From the IMG/VR virus record IMGVR_UViG_3300042509_001635, positions 1 through 21,970 of that record: DNA of 21,970 bases, one strand, 5' to 3'. Shown in pieces: positions 13,246 to 17,695 of this stretch. Below the pieces are notes generated by a model that was not told the DNA's origin, made no database searches, and worked only from the letters and a program-made list of their open reading frames with translations. Within the stretch, counting starts at the first letter, position 1; each line of letters opens with the position of its first letter. This DNA is from a virus. The position numbers and the translations under genes were made by a program.

Positions 13246-13380
13246 GGCTGTCTTCGCCGACGCCTTGAACGCCGCGTCAGTCGGTGCGCCCTTCGTCCCT
13301 GGCTTGTTCATTTTCTCGCCAGATCCCGCCGCAATGCGGGCGCGCTTGGCATGGATTGCAGCGTACAGACCTTTTGGCAT
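13234..13380 (-). CDS. Small basic phage protein (48 aa) on the opposite strand
   Basis: Read leftward, the frame starts MPKGLYAAIHAKRARIAAGS, continues GEKMNKPGTKGAPTDAAFKA and ends SAKTAKKK. This pattern (MPKGLY.AIHAKR...GSGEKM.KPG.KGAPT..AFK.SAKTAK) matches a small Lys-rich protein I recognise from many podoviruses, though I know no function for it. ATG 13380 has a strong GGAGG (13386-13390) 5 bases upstream. It is the only leftward gene inside the rightward block and converges on the 51-aa gene. Its 5' side faces the 83-aa gene, so the 47-base gap (13381-13427) should hold divergent control signals. The high charge suggests a DNA- or RNA-binding or virion-packed protein. Confidence 0.8.
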   Translation of the reverse strand: MPKGLYAAIHAKRARIAAGSGEKMNKPGTKGAPTDAAFKASAKTAKKK

Positions 13381-13427
13381 AATATCCTCCGCGATAGGTC
13401 ACCAATCCTAACCCAAAAGGCCCACCC

Positions 13428-13679
13428 ATGGCAAAGCCCGCAAAAGGTAAGGCCGTCGTCAAGGTAACGGACGACGGTAAACGCGTCTCCTACGGCCAGG
13501 CCGGCAAGGCGTCCGACGGTGGCCCGCGCGTCCGTCCCAACACGGCCAAAGGCGACGCCTATTGTGCGCGCTCCGCTGGCCAGATGAAGGCCAGCCCCAA
13601 GGCGGCGGCGGACCCGGATAGCCCTCTCCGTCTCAGCCGCGCGCGCTGGAAGTGCACCGGTAAGAAGAGTGGCAAATAA
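13428..13679 (+). CDS. Small conserved phage protein (basic, two Cys)
   Basis: This 83-aa protein shows VTDDGKRVSYGQAGKASDGG (about 13-32), RVRPNTAKGDAYCARSAGQM (34-53) and RLSRARWKCTGKKSGK (68-83). The pattern VSYGQAGKA.DGG..R..T.KGDAYCARS...LSR..WKC.GK is a recurrent phage protein family (possibly DUF6321; I am not certain of the number). It is strongly basic with Cys46 and Cys76. It is divergent from the 48-aa gene; in other phages the two kinds of protein often occur near each other. AAGG lies about 8 bases before ATG 13428. Function is unknown. The charge suggests nucleic-acid contact. Confidence 0.75.
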   Translation: MAKPAKGKAVVKVTDDGKRVSYGQAGKASDGGPRVRPNTAKGDAYCARSAGQMKASPKAAADPDSPLRLSRARWKCTGKKSGK

Positions 13680-13682
13680 GCC

Positions 13683-13711
13683 TTGACACCCTAGCAGACT
13701 TGCTGCAATGG
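13683..13711 (+). promoter_or_regulatory. Putative promoter P5 (spacer-dyad family)
   Basis: TTGACA (13683-13688), CCC and then TAGCA-GACT-TGCTG (13692-13705). The right arm has one mismatch, and the -10 at 17-base spacing (CAATGG) is poor; TGCAAT is an alternative with a 15-base spacer. It starts three bases after the stop of the 83-aa gene and drives the 98-aa/HTH gene pair. Confidence 0.55.
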
Positions 13712-13739
13712 TGACGCTCCACCAACGGAGCGACCACCG

Positions 13740-14036
13740 ATGAAACTGATCCTAGACACCTTGGAGCGCGCGCGGCTCGCGGCCTCGCCAGCGGAGGCCC
13801 TTGACGTTGCCGACGCACTTACGGACCTTGAAGCCCTTGCCGATGCCCTAGCCCGTAACGGCTGGACGTTAAGCGACGCCGCCTGCGCGCTGGACGACCT
13901 GAAAGCCCTCCGCGATCATGTCGCGGCGCTGCCGTTCGAGACGACGGACATGGACGACGGGACGACCCTGGTCGAGAGCCTGACGCCTGACGCCTTCCCG
14001 CACTGGCTGGCCACCCTTGAAAGGCTCGCACAATGA
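13740..14036 (+). CDS. Acidic helical protein co-transcribed with an HTH regulator
   Basis: This 98-aa protein has 19 Asp/Glu against 7 Lys/Arg. Its sequence is regular and Leu/Ala/Asp-rich (ALDVADALTDLEALADALAR at about 20-39, and again near 49-58), so it should be mostly amphipathic helix. There is no membrane segment or Cys pair. GGAG lies 9 bases before ATG 13740, and its TGA overlaps the ATG of the HTH gene (ATGA 14033-14036), so the two are made together. Acidic partners of small phage repressors can be antirepressors, antitoxins or DNA mimics; none of these is shown. I do not recognise the family. Confidence 0.65.
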   Translation: MKLILDTLERARLAASPAEALDVADALTDLEALADALARNGWTLSDAACALDDLKALRDHVAALPFETTDMDDGTTLVESLTPDAFPHWLATLERLAQ

Positions 14037-14254
14037 CGATCGTCGCACGGTTCAAACAAGCCACCGGCCTCAGTGACCGCGAGCTGGCCACGCTGTTAGG
14101 CGTCGCCCGCTCGACGGTCCAGGCCGGCCTCGCCGGCAAGCTACGCCTCAAGACGCCGAACGTGACGCGCGCCGCCCTGCTGGCCGTCGTCACCGACCGG
14201 CAACAGGCCCTCGCGCAGCTCGCGTACGACTTGACACCCCAGCAAGATTGCTAG
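14033..14254 (+). CDS. Cro/XRE-like helix-turn-helix DNA-binding protein
   Basis: The 73-aa protein contains a clear HTH: FKQATGLSDRELATLLGVAR leads into STVQAGLAGK (about 7-36), with the recognition helix near residues 24-34. Helices follow to the C-terminus, with the size of a Cro-type repressor. It overlaps the acidic gene by four bases. The last eight codons and stop lie inside promoter P6 (TTGACA at 14231), so its own gene carries a site of the TAGCA/TGCTA family, and P5 upstream carries another. It is therefore a natural candidate to bind these dyads and control both its own operon and the following genes. Binding itself is an inference. Confidence 0.75.
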   Translation: MTIVARFKQATGLSDRELATLLGVARSTVQAGLAGKLRLKTPNVTRAALLAVVTDRQQALAQLAYDLTPQQDC

Positions 14255-14259
14255 ACCTT
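14231..14259 (+). promoter_or_regulatory. Putative promoter P6 (spacer-dyad family)
   Basis: TTGACA (14231-14236), CCC, then CAGCA-AGAT-TGCTA (14240-14253), which contains the perfect dyad AGCAA-GA-TTGCT. GCTAGACC follows, fitting the alphaproteobacterial GCTANAWC -10. It lies inside the 3' end of the HTH gene. ACCAATCAC (14266-14274) comes at the expected transcript start, then GGAG and ATG 14288. It drives the long overlapping cassette from 14288 to 17617. Confidence 0.6.
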
Positions 14260-14287
14260 GCCCCAACCAATCACAGGAGAAACGACT

Positions 14288-14518
14288 ATGAGAGATCCGA
14301 GAGACTGCTATGGCGGCGAGTGTGCCGAGTGCGGCGGCTGGTTCCGCGATGAGGACGACCTGAACGACGCCATGCTCTGCGAGAGCTGCGAACGCGACGC
14401 CGAGGCCGAAGAGGAGGCCGAGGCCGAGTATCGTCGCCACGAAGCCGCCGCCGAGCGGCTGGCGTTGCCTGACGACTGGTTCGACATCGCCACCGACATC
14501 ACGGGGGCGGCGCGATGA
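14288..14518 (+). CDS. Acidic zinc-ribbon-like protein
   Basis: This 76-aa protein has CxxC pairs at Cys12/Cys15 (ECAECGGWF) and Cys31/Cys34 (LCESCE), spaced as in a small zinc ribbon. An extremely Glu/Ala-rich helix follows (about 36-56). There are no Lys residues, and net charge is about -16. ATG 14288 is preceded by AGGAG about 8 bases upstream; the in-frame ATG at 14258 lies inside the promoter region. It is the first gene of the P6 operon and overlaps the next gene by ATGA. The zinc ribbon plus acidic helix suggests a protein- or polymerase-binding factor, but the function is unknown. Confidence 0.7.
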   Translation: MRDPRDCYGGECAECGGWFRDEDDLNDAMLCESCERDAEAEEEAEAEYRRHEAAAERLALPDDWFDIATDITGAAR

Positions 14519-14817
14519 AAACCGTAAAGCACACTGGCGCCCCGTGGGTGGTTCGCTGGCGCAACGATCGCCTAACGACGGTCATAGGCCGTCAACGGTT
14601 CCCGATCTGTGACACCGGGACGTCACCGCCCGGCCAAGCCAACCCCCGGCGCGAGGAGGCAAACGCCTTTCTCATTTCCGCTGCCCCTGATTTGCTTGTC
14701 TGCCTCACGGAGATCGTCGTCGGAATGTCCGGCTACGCAGCGGCGGGCAGTCGGGCCGAGCAGTCGTTTGACCGCGCCCGCGCGGCCATCGCTAAAGCGC
14801 ACGGAGCGGCACGATGA
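14515..14817 (+). CDS. Phage accessory protein with EANAFLISAAPDLL motif
   Basis: This 100-aa protein has a beta-rich N-terminus (TGAPWVVRWRNDRLTTVIGR) followed by REEANAFLISAAPDLLVCLT (about 46-65) and a C-terminal helix ending ARAAIAKAHGAAR. The phrase EANA.LI.AAPDLL...L with a closing ARAAIAKA is very common in small phage proteins of unknown function, so the call is family-like without a role. It overlaps both neighbours by ATGA and is clearly part of the cassette. No membrane helix or metal site is seen. Confidence 0.7.
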   Translation: MKTVKHTGAPWVVRWRNDRLTTVIGRQRFPICDTGTSPPGQANPRREEANAFLISAAPDLLVCLTEIVVGMSGYAAAGSRAEQSFDRARAAIAKAHGAAR

Positions 14818-15029
14818 TCCTCAAACCGCACCCCGTCTACGGCTTGCCGCACGCGATCGCGACCGACTACGACGGATCCTGTTCGTTCGAGCGGTGCATG
14901 TCGTCCGCCACCGTGGCCGTAGGCCAGCTTGAACGGCTCGACCTGGCCAGCCTCGACCGCGACCAACGCGCCCGCCTGAACGCCGCCGCCGCGCGGCTCC
15001 AAGCCGCCATCTGGGAGATGAACCAGTGA
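14814..15029 (+). CDS. Small hypothetical protein
   Basis: This 71-aa protein begins MILKPHPVYGLPHAIATDYD. It has a short beta-like N-terminal half with two Cys (23 and 28) and a C-terminal helix rich in Leu, Ala, Arg and Asp (about 36-69). It overlaps the previous gene by ATGA at 14814-14817 and the next by GTGA at 15026-15029, so coupled translation is likely. No family is recognised. Confidence 0.6.
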   Translation: MILKPHPVYGLPHAIATDYDGSCSFERCMSSATVAVGQLERLDLASLDRDQRARLNAAAARLQAAIWEMNQ

Positions 15030-15199
15030 GCGGCCCATACTACGCCCAGACCGCCGGCAAAACCGACGACTACCCGCGCTGGATGGTGTGTCGCGACGGC
15101 CTGAACGTCGGCTGGCGCGACAAGTTCGGCCCCAAGTTCGCCAGCCGCGCCGAGTGCGAGGCCGAGGCTAAACGATTGAATGAGGAAACAGAACAATGA
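15026..15199 (+). CDS. Very small hypothetical protein (57 aa, GTG start)
   Basis: The frame starts at GTG 15026 inside the stop of the preceding gene, reads MSGPYYAQTAGKTDDYPRWM and ends EAEAKRLNEETEQ, stopping in an ATGA overlap with the next gene. It holds WMVCRDGLNVGWRDKFGPKF, a short alternating stretch likely to form beta strands, and then an acidic helix. It fills an otherwise unexplained 170-base interval exactly between two coupled genes, which is the main support. An ATG-initiated version would lose the first 19 residues. The pattern resembles small phage proteins with a tryptophan-rich beta core, but no function is known. Confidence 0.65.
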   Translation: MSGPYYAQTAGKTDDYPRWMVCRDGLNVGWRDKFGPKFASRAECEAEAKRLNEETEQ

Positions 15200-15393
15200 T
15201 CGACATGCAAGATCCCCGCGATCATCGCCGCGTCGCGGCCATGACCACCGACCAGGCCAGCCACCGTGGCTGGGACTTCCGCCCCTCCGACGAGCCGCCG
15301 CTGTGGTTCAAGGTCGTGGCCGAGGTCCTGCGCCCGCGTAGCATCATCATCCTGCTGGCCTTGGCTGGCTGCATTAGCCTGTGGTGGCTGTGA
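15196..15393 (+). CDS. Small tail-anchored membrane protein
   Basis: This 65-aa protein has a polar N-terminal part (MIDMQDPRDHRRVAAMTTDQ...) and a single hydrophobic helix at the extreme C-terminus (about 49-65, SIIILLALAGCISLWWL). It should sit in the inner membrane with most of the chain in the cytoplasm. GAGGA lies about 9 bases before ATG 15196. Its TGA shares a base with the next ATG (TGATG 15391-15395). Early phage proteins of this shape sometimes affect membrane processes of the host, but nothing here points to a particular one. Confidence 0.65.
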   Translation: MIDMQDPRDHRRVAAMTTDQASHRGWDFRPSDEPPLWFKVVAEVLRPRSIIILLALAGCISLWWL

Positions 15394-15866
15394 TGGGGGC
15401 GGCAACGTGGCGGACTGTTCCCGTTGAGCCGACCGAGGCGATGTTGGTGAATGGCCGCGAGGCGCTGATGCCTCTCGTCCGGTTGGACAGTTACGGGCCG
15501 CTCATCGGCATCTGGAAAGACATGCTCGCAGCATCCCCTGTCGTTTCGGTAGGGAGGGAGGAGATCACCGCTATTCTGGAAAGCTACATTGGAGCGTCGG
15601 CGTGGTCGGACGACGCGGACGCGGAAGTGCACGGCATCCCGGAAGCCGCCGACGCCATCCTCGCAGCCCTTCGCCCTACCGATACAGGGTGGCGGGACAT
15701 TACGACGGCTCCGAGAGATGGGGCGGACGTGCTGGCCTGCGACGACGGAACCGGCGAGCACTACGTTTCCTACTGGACTGGCCACTGCTGGTCTGGGCAA
15801 AACCGCTTCAAGCCAACCCACTGGATACCCCTGCCTCCCGCCCCTACCGATACAGGGAGGGAGTGA
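15393..15866 (+). CDS. DUF551-type protein with repeated linker
   Basis: This 157-aa protein has an N-terminal part beginning TWRTVPVEPTEAML (about 5-18), a linker LAASPVVSVGREE (45-57), a second linker AILAALRPTDTG (88-99), and a C-terminal domain starting WRDITTAPRDGADVLACDD (100-118) and ending THWIPLPPAP (142-151). W..I.TAPRDG..VL...HW.PLP is the signature of the small DUF551 domain, common in phage and prophage accessory regions with no established function. The linkers are encoded by DNA repeated near 16.3-16.5 kb. ATG 15393 is chosen for the TGATG junction; a GTG at 15381 is an alternative. The end (PTDTGRE) is part of a repeated gene-junction unit. Confidence 0.78.
   Translation: MGAATWRTVPVEPTEAMLVNGREALMPLVRLDSYGPLIGIWKDMLAASPVVSVGREEITAILESYIGASAWSDDADAEVHGIPEAADAILAALRPTDTGWRDITTAPRDGADVLACDDGTGEHYVSYWTGHCWSGQNRFKPTHWIPLPPAPTDTGRE
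15523..15554 (+). repeat. Direct repeat A, copy 1
   Basis: This 32-base segment encoding the linker LAASPVV.VG matches 16313-16344 with one mismatch. Confidence 0.85.
15653..15689 (+). repeat. Direct repeat B, copy 1
   Basis: This 37-base segment encoding AILAALRPTDTG is identical to 16434-16470. Its last part (CCCTACCGATACAGGG) is also present in repeat C at 15842. Confidence 0.85.
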
Positions 15867-15870
15867 TGAG
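15842..15870 (+). repeat. Direct repeat C, copy 1: gene junction unit
   Basis: These 29 bases are identical to 16455-16483. They encode PTDTGRE, the ribosome site GGGAGGGAG, and the TGATGAG stop/start overlap with the following gene. Confidence 0.88.
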
Positions 15871-16066
15871 GACTAAAAAAAATATCCGATTGGAGGCCGC
15901 GCGGCTCGCAGTTAGCGCGCCGGGCGACGAGGCCGCCGCGACCCTGTTTGCGCTGGCGGTCATGTGGGAGTGTTACCTATCGCACGGAGCGGACGAGACA
16001 CAACGCCGAATGAAGGTGCTTCCCGAAGACAGCGCCACCATTTTGACGATAGTTCCACGCCAATGA
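15866..16066 (+). CDS. Small hypothetical protein
   Basis: This 66-aa protein starts MRTKKNIRLEAARLAVSAPG. It has a basic N-terminus followed by an Ala/Leu-rich helix (about 22-37) and an acidic-to-mixed tail. Its start sits in the TGATG of repeat C, directly after GGGAGGGAG, and its TGA overlaps the next ATG by four bases. It is probably helical and soluble, with two or three short segments. No family is recognised. Confidence 0.6.
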   Translation: MRTKKNIRLEAARLAVSAPGDEAAATLFALAVMWECYLSHGADETQRRMKVLPEDSATILTIVPRQ

Positions 16067-16479
16067 CCACTCCTAACATAGCCGATCTGTTGCACGAGCT
16101 TCAGGGCGGGTGCATCTATATGAGCGACAGCAACATCGACTACATCGTAAACTCTTACAAAACTGACGAGTTGCTCACCGAAGCAGCCGACACCCTTGAA
16201 CGCCAAGCCGCTGAGATAGAGAGGCTGCGGGGGGCTTTGGGCCAGCTTCACCGCGATTGCCTTGCCAACGACTTCAACGAACTGTGGGACAGCTACACCG
16301 CTGCACAGGCCGTGCTCGCAGCATCCCCTGTCGTTCCGGTAGGGGTGAGCAGGGAGGATGAAGCGTGGTCGCTGGCAATGGGTATTCCAGCTTTCAACGA
16401 CCTTCCAGCACAGTTTCAGCAGGACATTCACGCCGCCATCCTCGCAGCCCTTCGCCCTACCGATACAGGGAGGGAGTGA
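16063..16479 (+). CDS. Coiled-coil phage accessory protein (Ead/Ea22-like style)
   Basis: This 138-aa protein begins MTTPNIADLLHELQGG and has a coiled coil LLTEAADTLERQAAEIERLR (about 36-55). The linker LAASPVVPVG (84-93) and the tail AAILAALRPTDTGRE follow, shared with the DUF551-type gene. Phage ead/Ea22-like proteins have the same modular style of helix, linker and exchangeable end. The N-terminus and coiled coil are repeated in the 94-aa gene at 16693. It overlaps the preceding gene by ATGA and ends in repeat C, which starts the next gene. Function is unknown. Confidence 0.65.
   Translation: MTTPNIADLLHELQGGCIYMSDSNIDYIVNSYKTDELLTEAADTLERQAAEIERLRGALGQLHRDCLANDFNELWDSYTAAQAVLAASPVVPVGVSREDEAWSLAMGIPAFNDLPAQFQQDIHAAILAALRPTDTGRE
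16313..16344 (+). repeat. Direct repeat A, copy 2
   Basis: It matches 15523-15554 with one mismatch, in the same reading frame relative to the protein (LAASPVVPVG). Confidence 0.85.
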
Positions 16480-16483
16480 TGAG
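16434..16483 (+). repeat. Direct repeats B and C, copy 2 (fused)
   Basis: Here repeat B (16434-16470) runs directly into repeat C (16455-16483). In the first gene the DUF551 domain lies between them. This looks like insertion or deletion of a domain at the shared CCCTACCGATACAGGG word. Confidence 0.85.
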
Positions 16484-16706
16484 TGAATACGGCGATATGT
16501 GCCGGGACATTCGCGAGGCCAAGCGCGAGGCTAGGGCCGCTCACGGCGTTCCGTGCCCGAAGTGCGCTGAGGTCAGGCCGAAGGCTTGCCCGTCCATTCT
16601 CTTGCCCGAACAGCGGTGCAAGGTGGACGGCTACCGCGACCCTCGCAAACGGACCCGCGAGACTGAGTATCTAACCCGCGTGGAGACCCCCAATGAACAC
16701 CCCTGA
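16479..16706 (+). CDS. Small four-cysteine zinc-finger-like protein
   Basis: This 75-aa protein begins MSEYGDMCRDIREAKREARA, then has CPKC (Cys26, Cys29), Cys37 and Cys47, ending with the basic run DGYRDPRKRTR. The four Cys with 2-7-9 spacing suit one structural zinc, and the basic N-terminal helix and tail suit nucleic-acid or protein binding. The pattern MCRDIREA.REAR...G..CP.C....K..P..LLP...CKVD.YRDPR is a recurrent phage family of unknown role. The start is given by repeat C (TGATG with GGGAGGGAG upstream). It overlaps the next gene by 14 bases. Confidence 0.72.
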   Translation: MSEYGDMCRDIREAKREARAAHGVPCPKCAEVRPKACPSILLPEQRCKVDGYRDPRKRTRETEYLTRVETPNEHP

Positions 16707-16977
16707 CATAGCCGGTCTGTGCAAGAGGTTGGACATCCTGCACGAATGGCAAAGCAGCCCCCGCGACAGGGAAACCATCACGCTGTCGAAAACCACCCTT
16801 GAACGCCAAGACGCTGAGAACAAGAGACTGCGAAAGGCTTTGGAGAAGGTCGCCGCATATTACGGACCCGGTCACCGCATCACGGAAATCGCCCGAGCCG
16901 CCCTTACAGGAGAAGACACAGCCACGCTTAGTCTTTCCGGCAAAACTCAAACCAGGGGAGACGCATGTACATCATAG
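16693..16977 (+). CDS. Coiled-coil protein, paralogue of the 138-aa gene
   Basis: This 94-aa protein begins MNTPDIAGLCKRLDILHEWQ and has TLERQDAENKRLRKALEKVA (about 35-54), then a short tail. Both the first residues (MTTPNIADL versus MNTPDIAGL) and the coiled coil (TLERQAAEIERLRGAL versus TLERQDAENKRLRKAL) match the gene at 16063, and the DNA is similar as well. The second copy lacks the repeat-A/B linker region. GGAG lies about 8 bases before ATG 16693. It overlaps both neighbours. Function is unknown; the coiled coil suggests a di- or oligomer. Confidence 0.65.
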   Translation: MNTPDIAGLCKRLDILHEWQSSPRDRETITLSKTTLERQDAENKRLRKALEKVAAYYGPGHRITEIARAALTGEDTATLSLSGKTQTRGDACTS

Positions 16978-17528
16978 GTTCGTTCGACCGTTTTTTTAAC
17001 GGTTACATCCGCAAGGAATACACCCGCAACCTGGAGGACGGCCACGGCTATTACCTGCCGTGCGTCATTCATGGGCTGCGCGTCGTTCAGGGCCGCACGC
17101 TGGAGTTCCAATGCGTCCTGACCGGCTACGGCGCCGGCGCGGGCTACCTCGCCCCGATCGAGGCGTTCTGCTGGCGTGTGCCGGACAAGGCGCGGCCCAC
17201 GCCCGTCGACTACACCTACGTCCAGCCGTGGGATTGCTTCTCCAGCGACTTTGGCGTCCATGCGTTTGAGTTCCATCGCCGCATGCGGGCGCAAATCCTG
17301 CCTGACCGGCGCAGCGCCCGCTACAGGTTTTCGATCGACTTCACCGGGTCATCGCTGGCCGACATGAGCGAGCAGCATAAACACCTGCACGTCATGGAGC
17401 TGGAGGACGGATCGATCGGGGCCTTCCCGAACAATCGTGTCCTCTGGGTCGAGCCTGCGATGTGGGACAAGCCGACCGAGGAGCGGCCCGACTTCATCGC
17501 CCTGACGGGCGAATGGATGGCCGAGTGA
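16965..17528 (+). CDS. Hypothetical 187-aa protein
   Basis: The protein starts MYIIGSFDRFFNGYIRKEYT and has a rather even mix of aromatic, charged and Gly residues, as in a compact alpha/beta globular protein. Notable stretches are GYGAGAGYLAPIEAFCWRVP (about 53-72), WDCFSSDFGVHAFEF (89-103) and a C-terminal WDKPTEERPDFIALTGEWMA. No membrane helix, metal cluster or nucleotide-binding motif is seen. GGGGAG lies about 6 bases before ATG 16965. It is the largest gene of the P6 cassette and likely the last sizeable one. I do not recognise the family; an enzyme or host-factor-binding protein is possible. Confidence 0.65.
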   Translation: MYIIGSFDRFFNGYIRKEYTRNLEDGHGYYLPCVIHGLRVVQGRTLEFQCVLTGYGAGAGYLAPIEAFCWRVPDKARPTPVDYTYVQPWDCFSSDFGVHAFEFHRRMRAQILPDRRSARYRFSIDFTGSSLADMSEQHKHLHVMELEDGSIGAFPNNRVLWVEPAMWDKPTEERPDFIALTGEWMAE

Positions 17529-17617
17529 TGGCCCGCATGATCCGCGACTTCCTGTTGGCTGCGGCAGCCGTCGCCCTGCCCATCATAGTGCTTGTGGACA
17601 TGCTGATCCCACGCTAA
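17528..17617 (+). CDS. Membrane micro-protein (29 aa)
   Basis: This short frame starts at ATG 17528, sharing one base with the previous stop (TGATG). It reads MARMIRDFLLAAAAVALPII, then VLVDMLIPR and TAA. It has a basic start and one hydrophobic helix (about 8-27). TGATG coupling and the absence of other coding between here and the terminator support it, but very short hydrophobic frames also occur by chance. If made, it is an inner-membrane peptide of unknown role. Confidence 0.45.
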   Translation: MARMIRDFLLAAAAVALPIIVLVDMLIPR

Positions 17618-17661
17618 TCTACAGCCTCGCCTCGCGCGAGCCTTCTGTGATTGGTTGGCCT

Positions 17662-17695
17662 ATAGGCCCGCGCTGCTCCCTCGGCGCGGGCCTAT
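17662..17695. terminator. Bidirectional terminator between converging blocks
   Basis: ATAGGCCCGCGC (17662-17673) pairs perfectly with GCGCGGGCCTAT (17684-17695) around a 10-base loop, giving a 12-bp stem. On the plus strand it is followed by TTCTT. On the minus strand the primase stop codon (17692-17694) lies inside the stem. It separates the rightward cassette from the leftward replication genes. Confidence 0.85.

Noticed and set aside
13740-14254. Classic toxin-antitoxin module
   Set aside because: The HTH gene could be an antitoxin, but the acidic 98-aa partner shows no RelE, HipA, Fic, PIN or other toxin signature.
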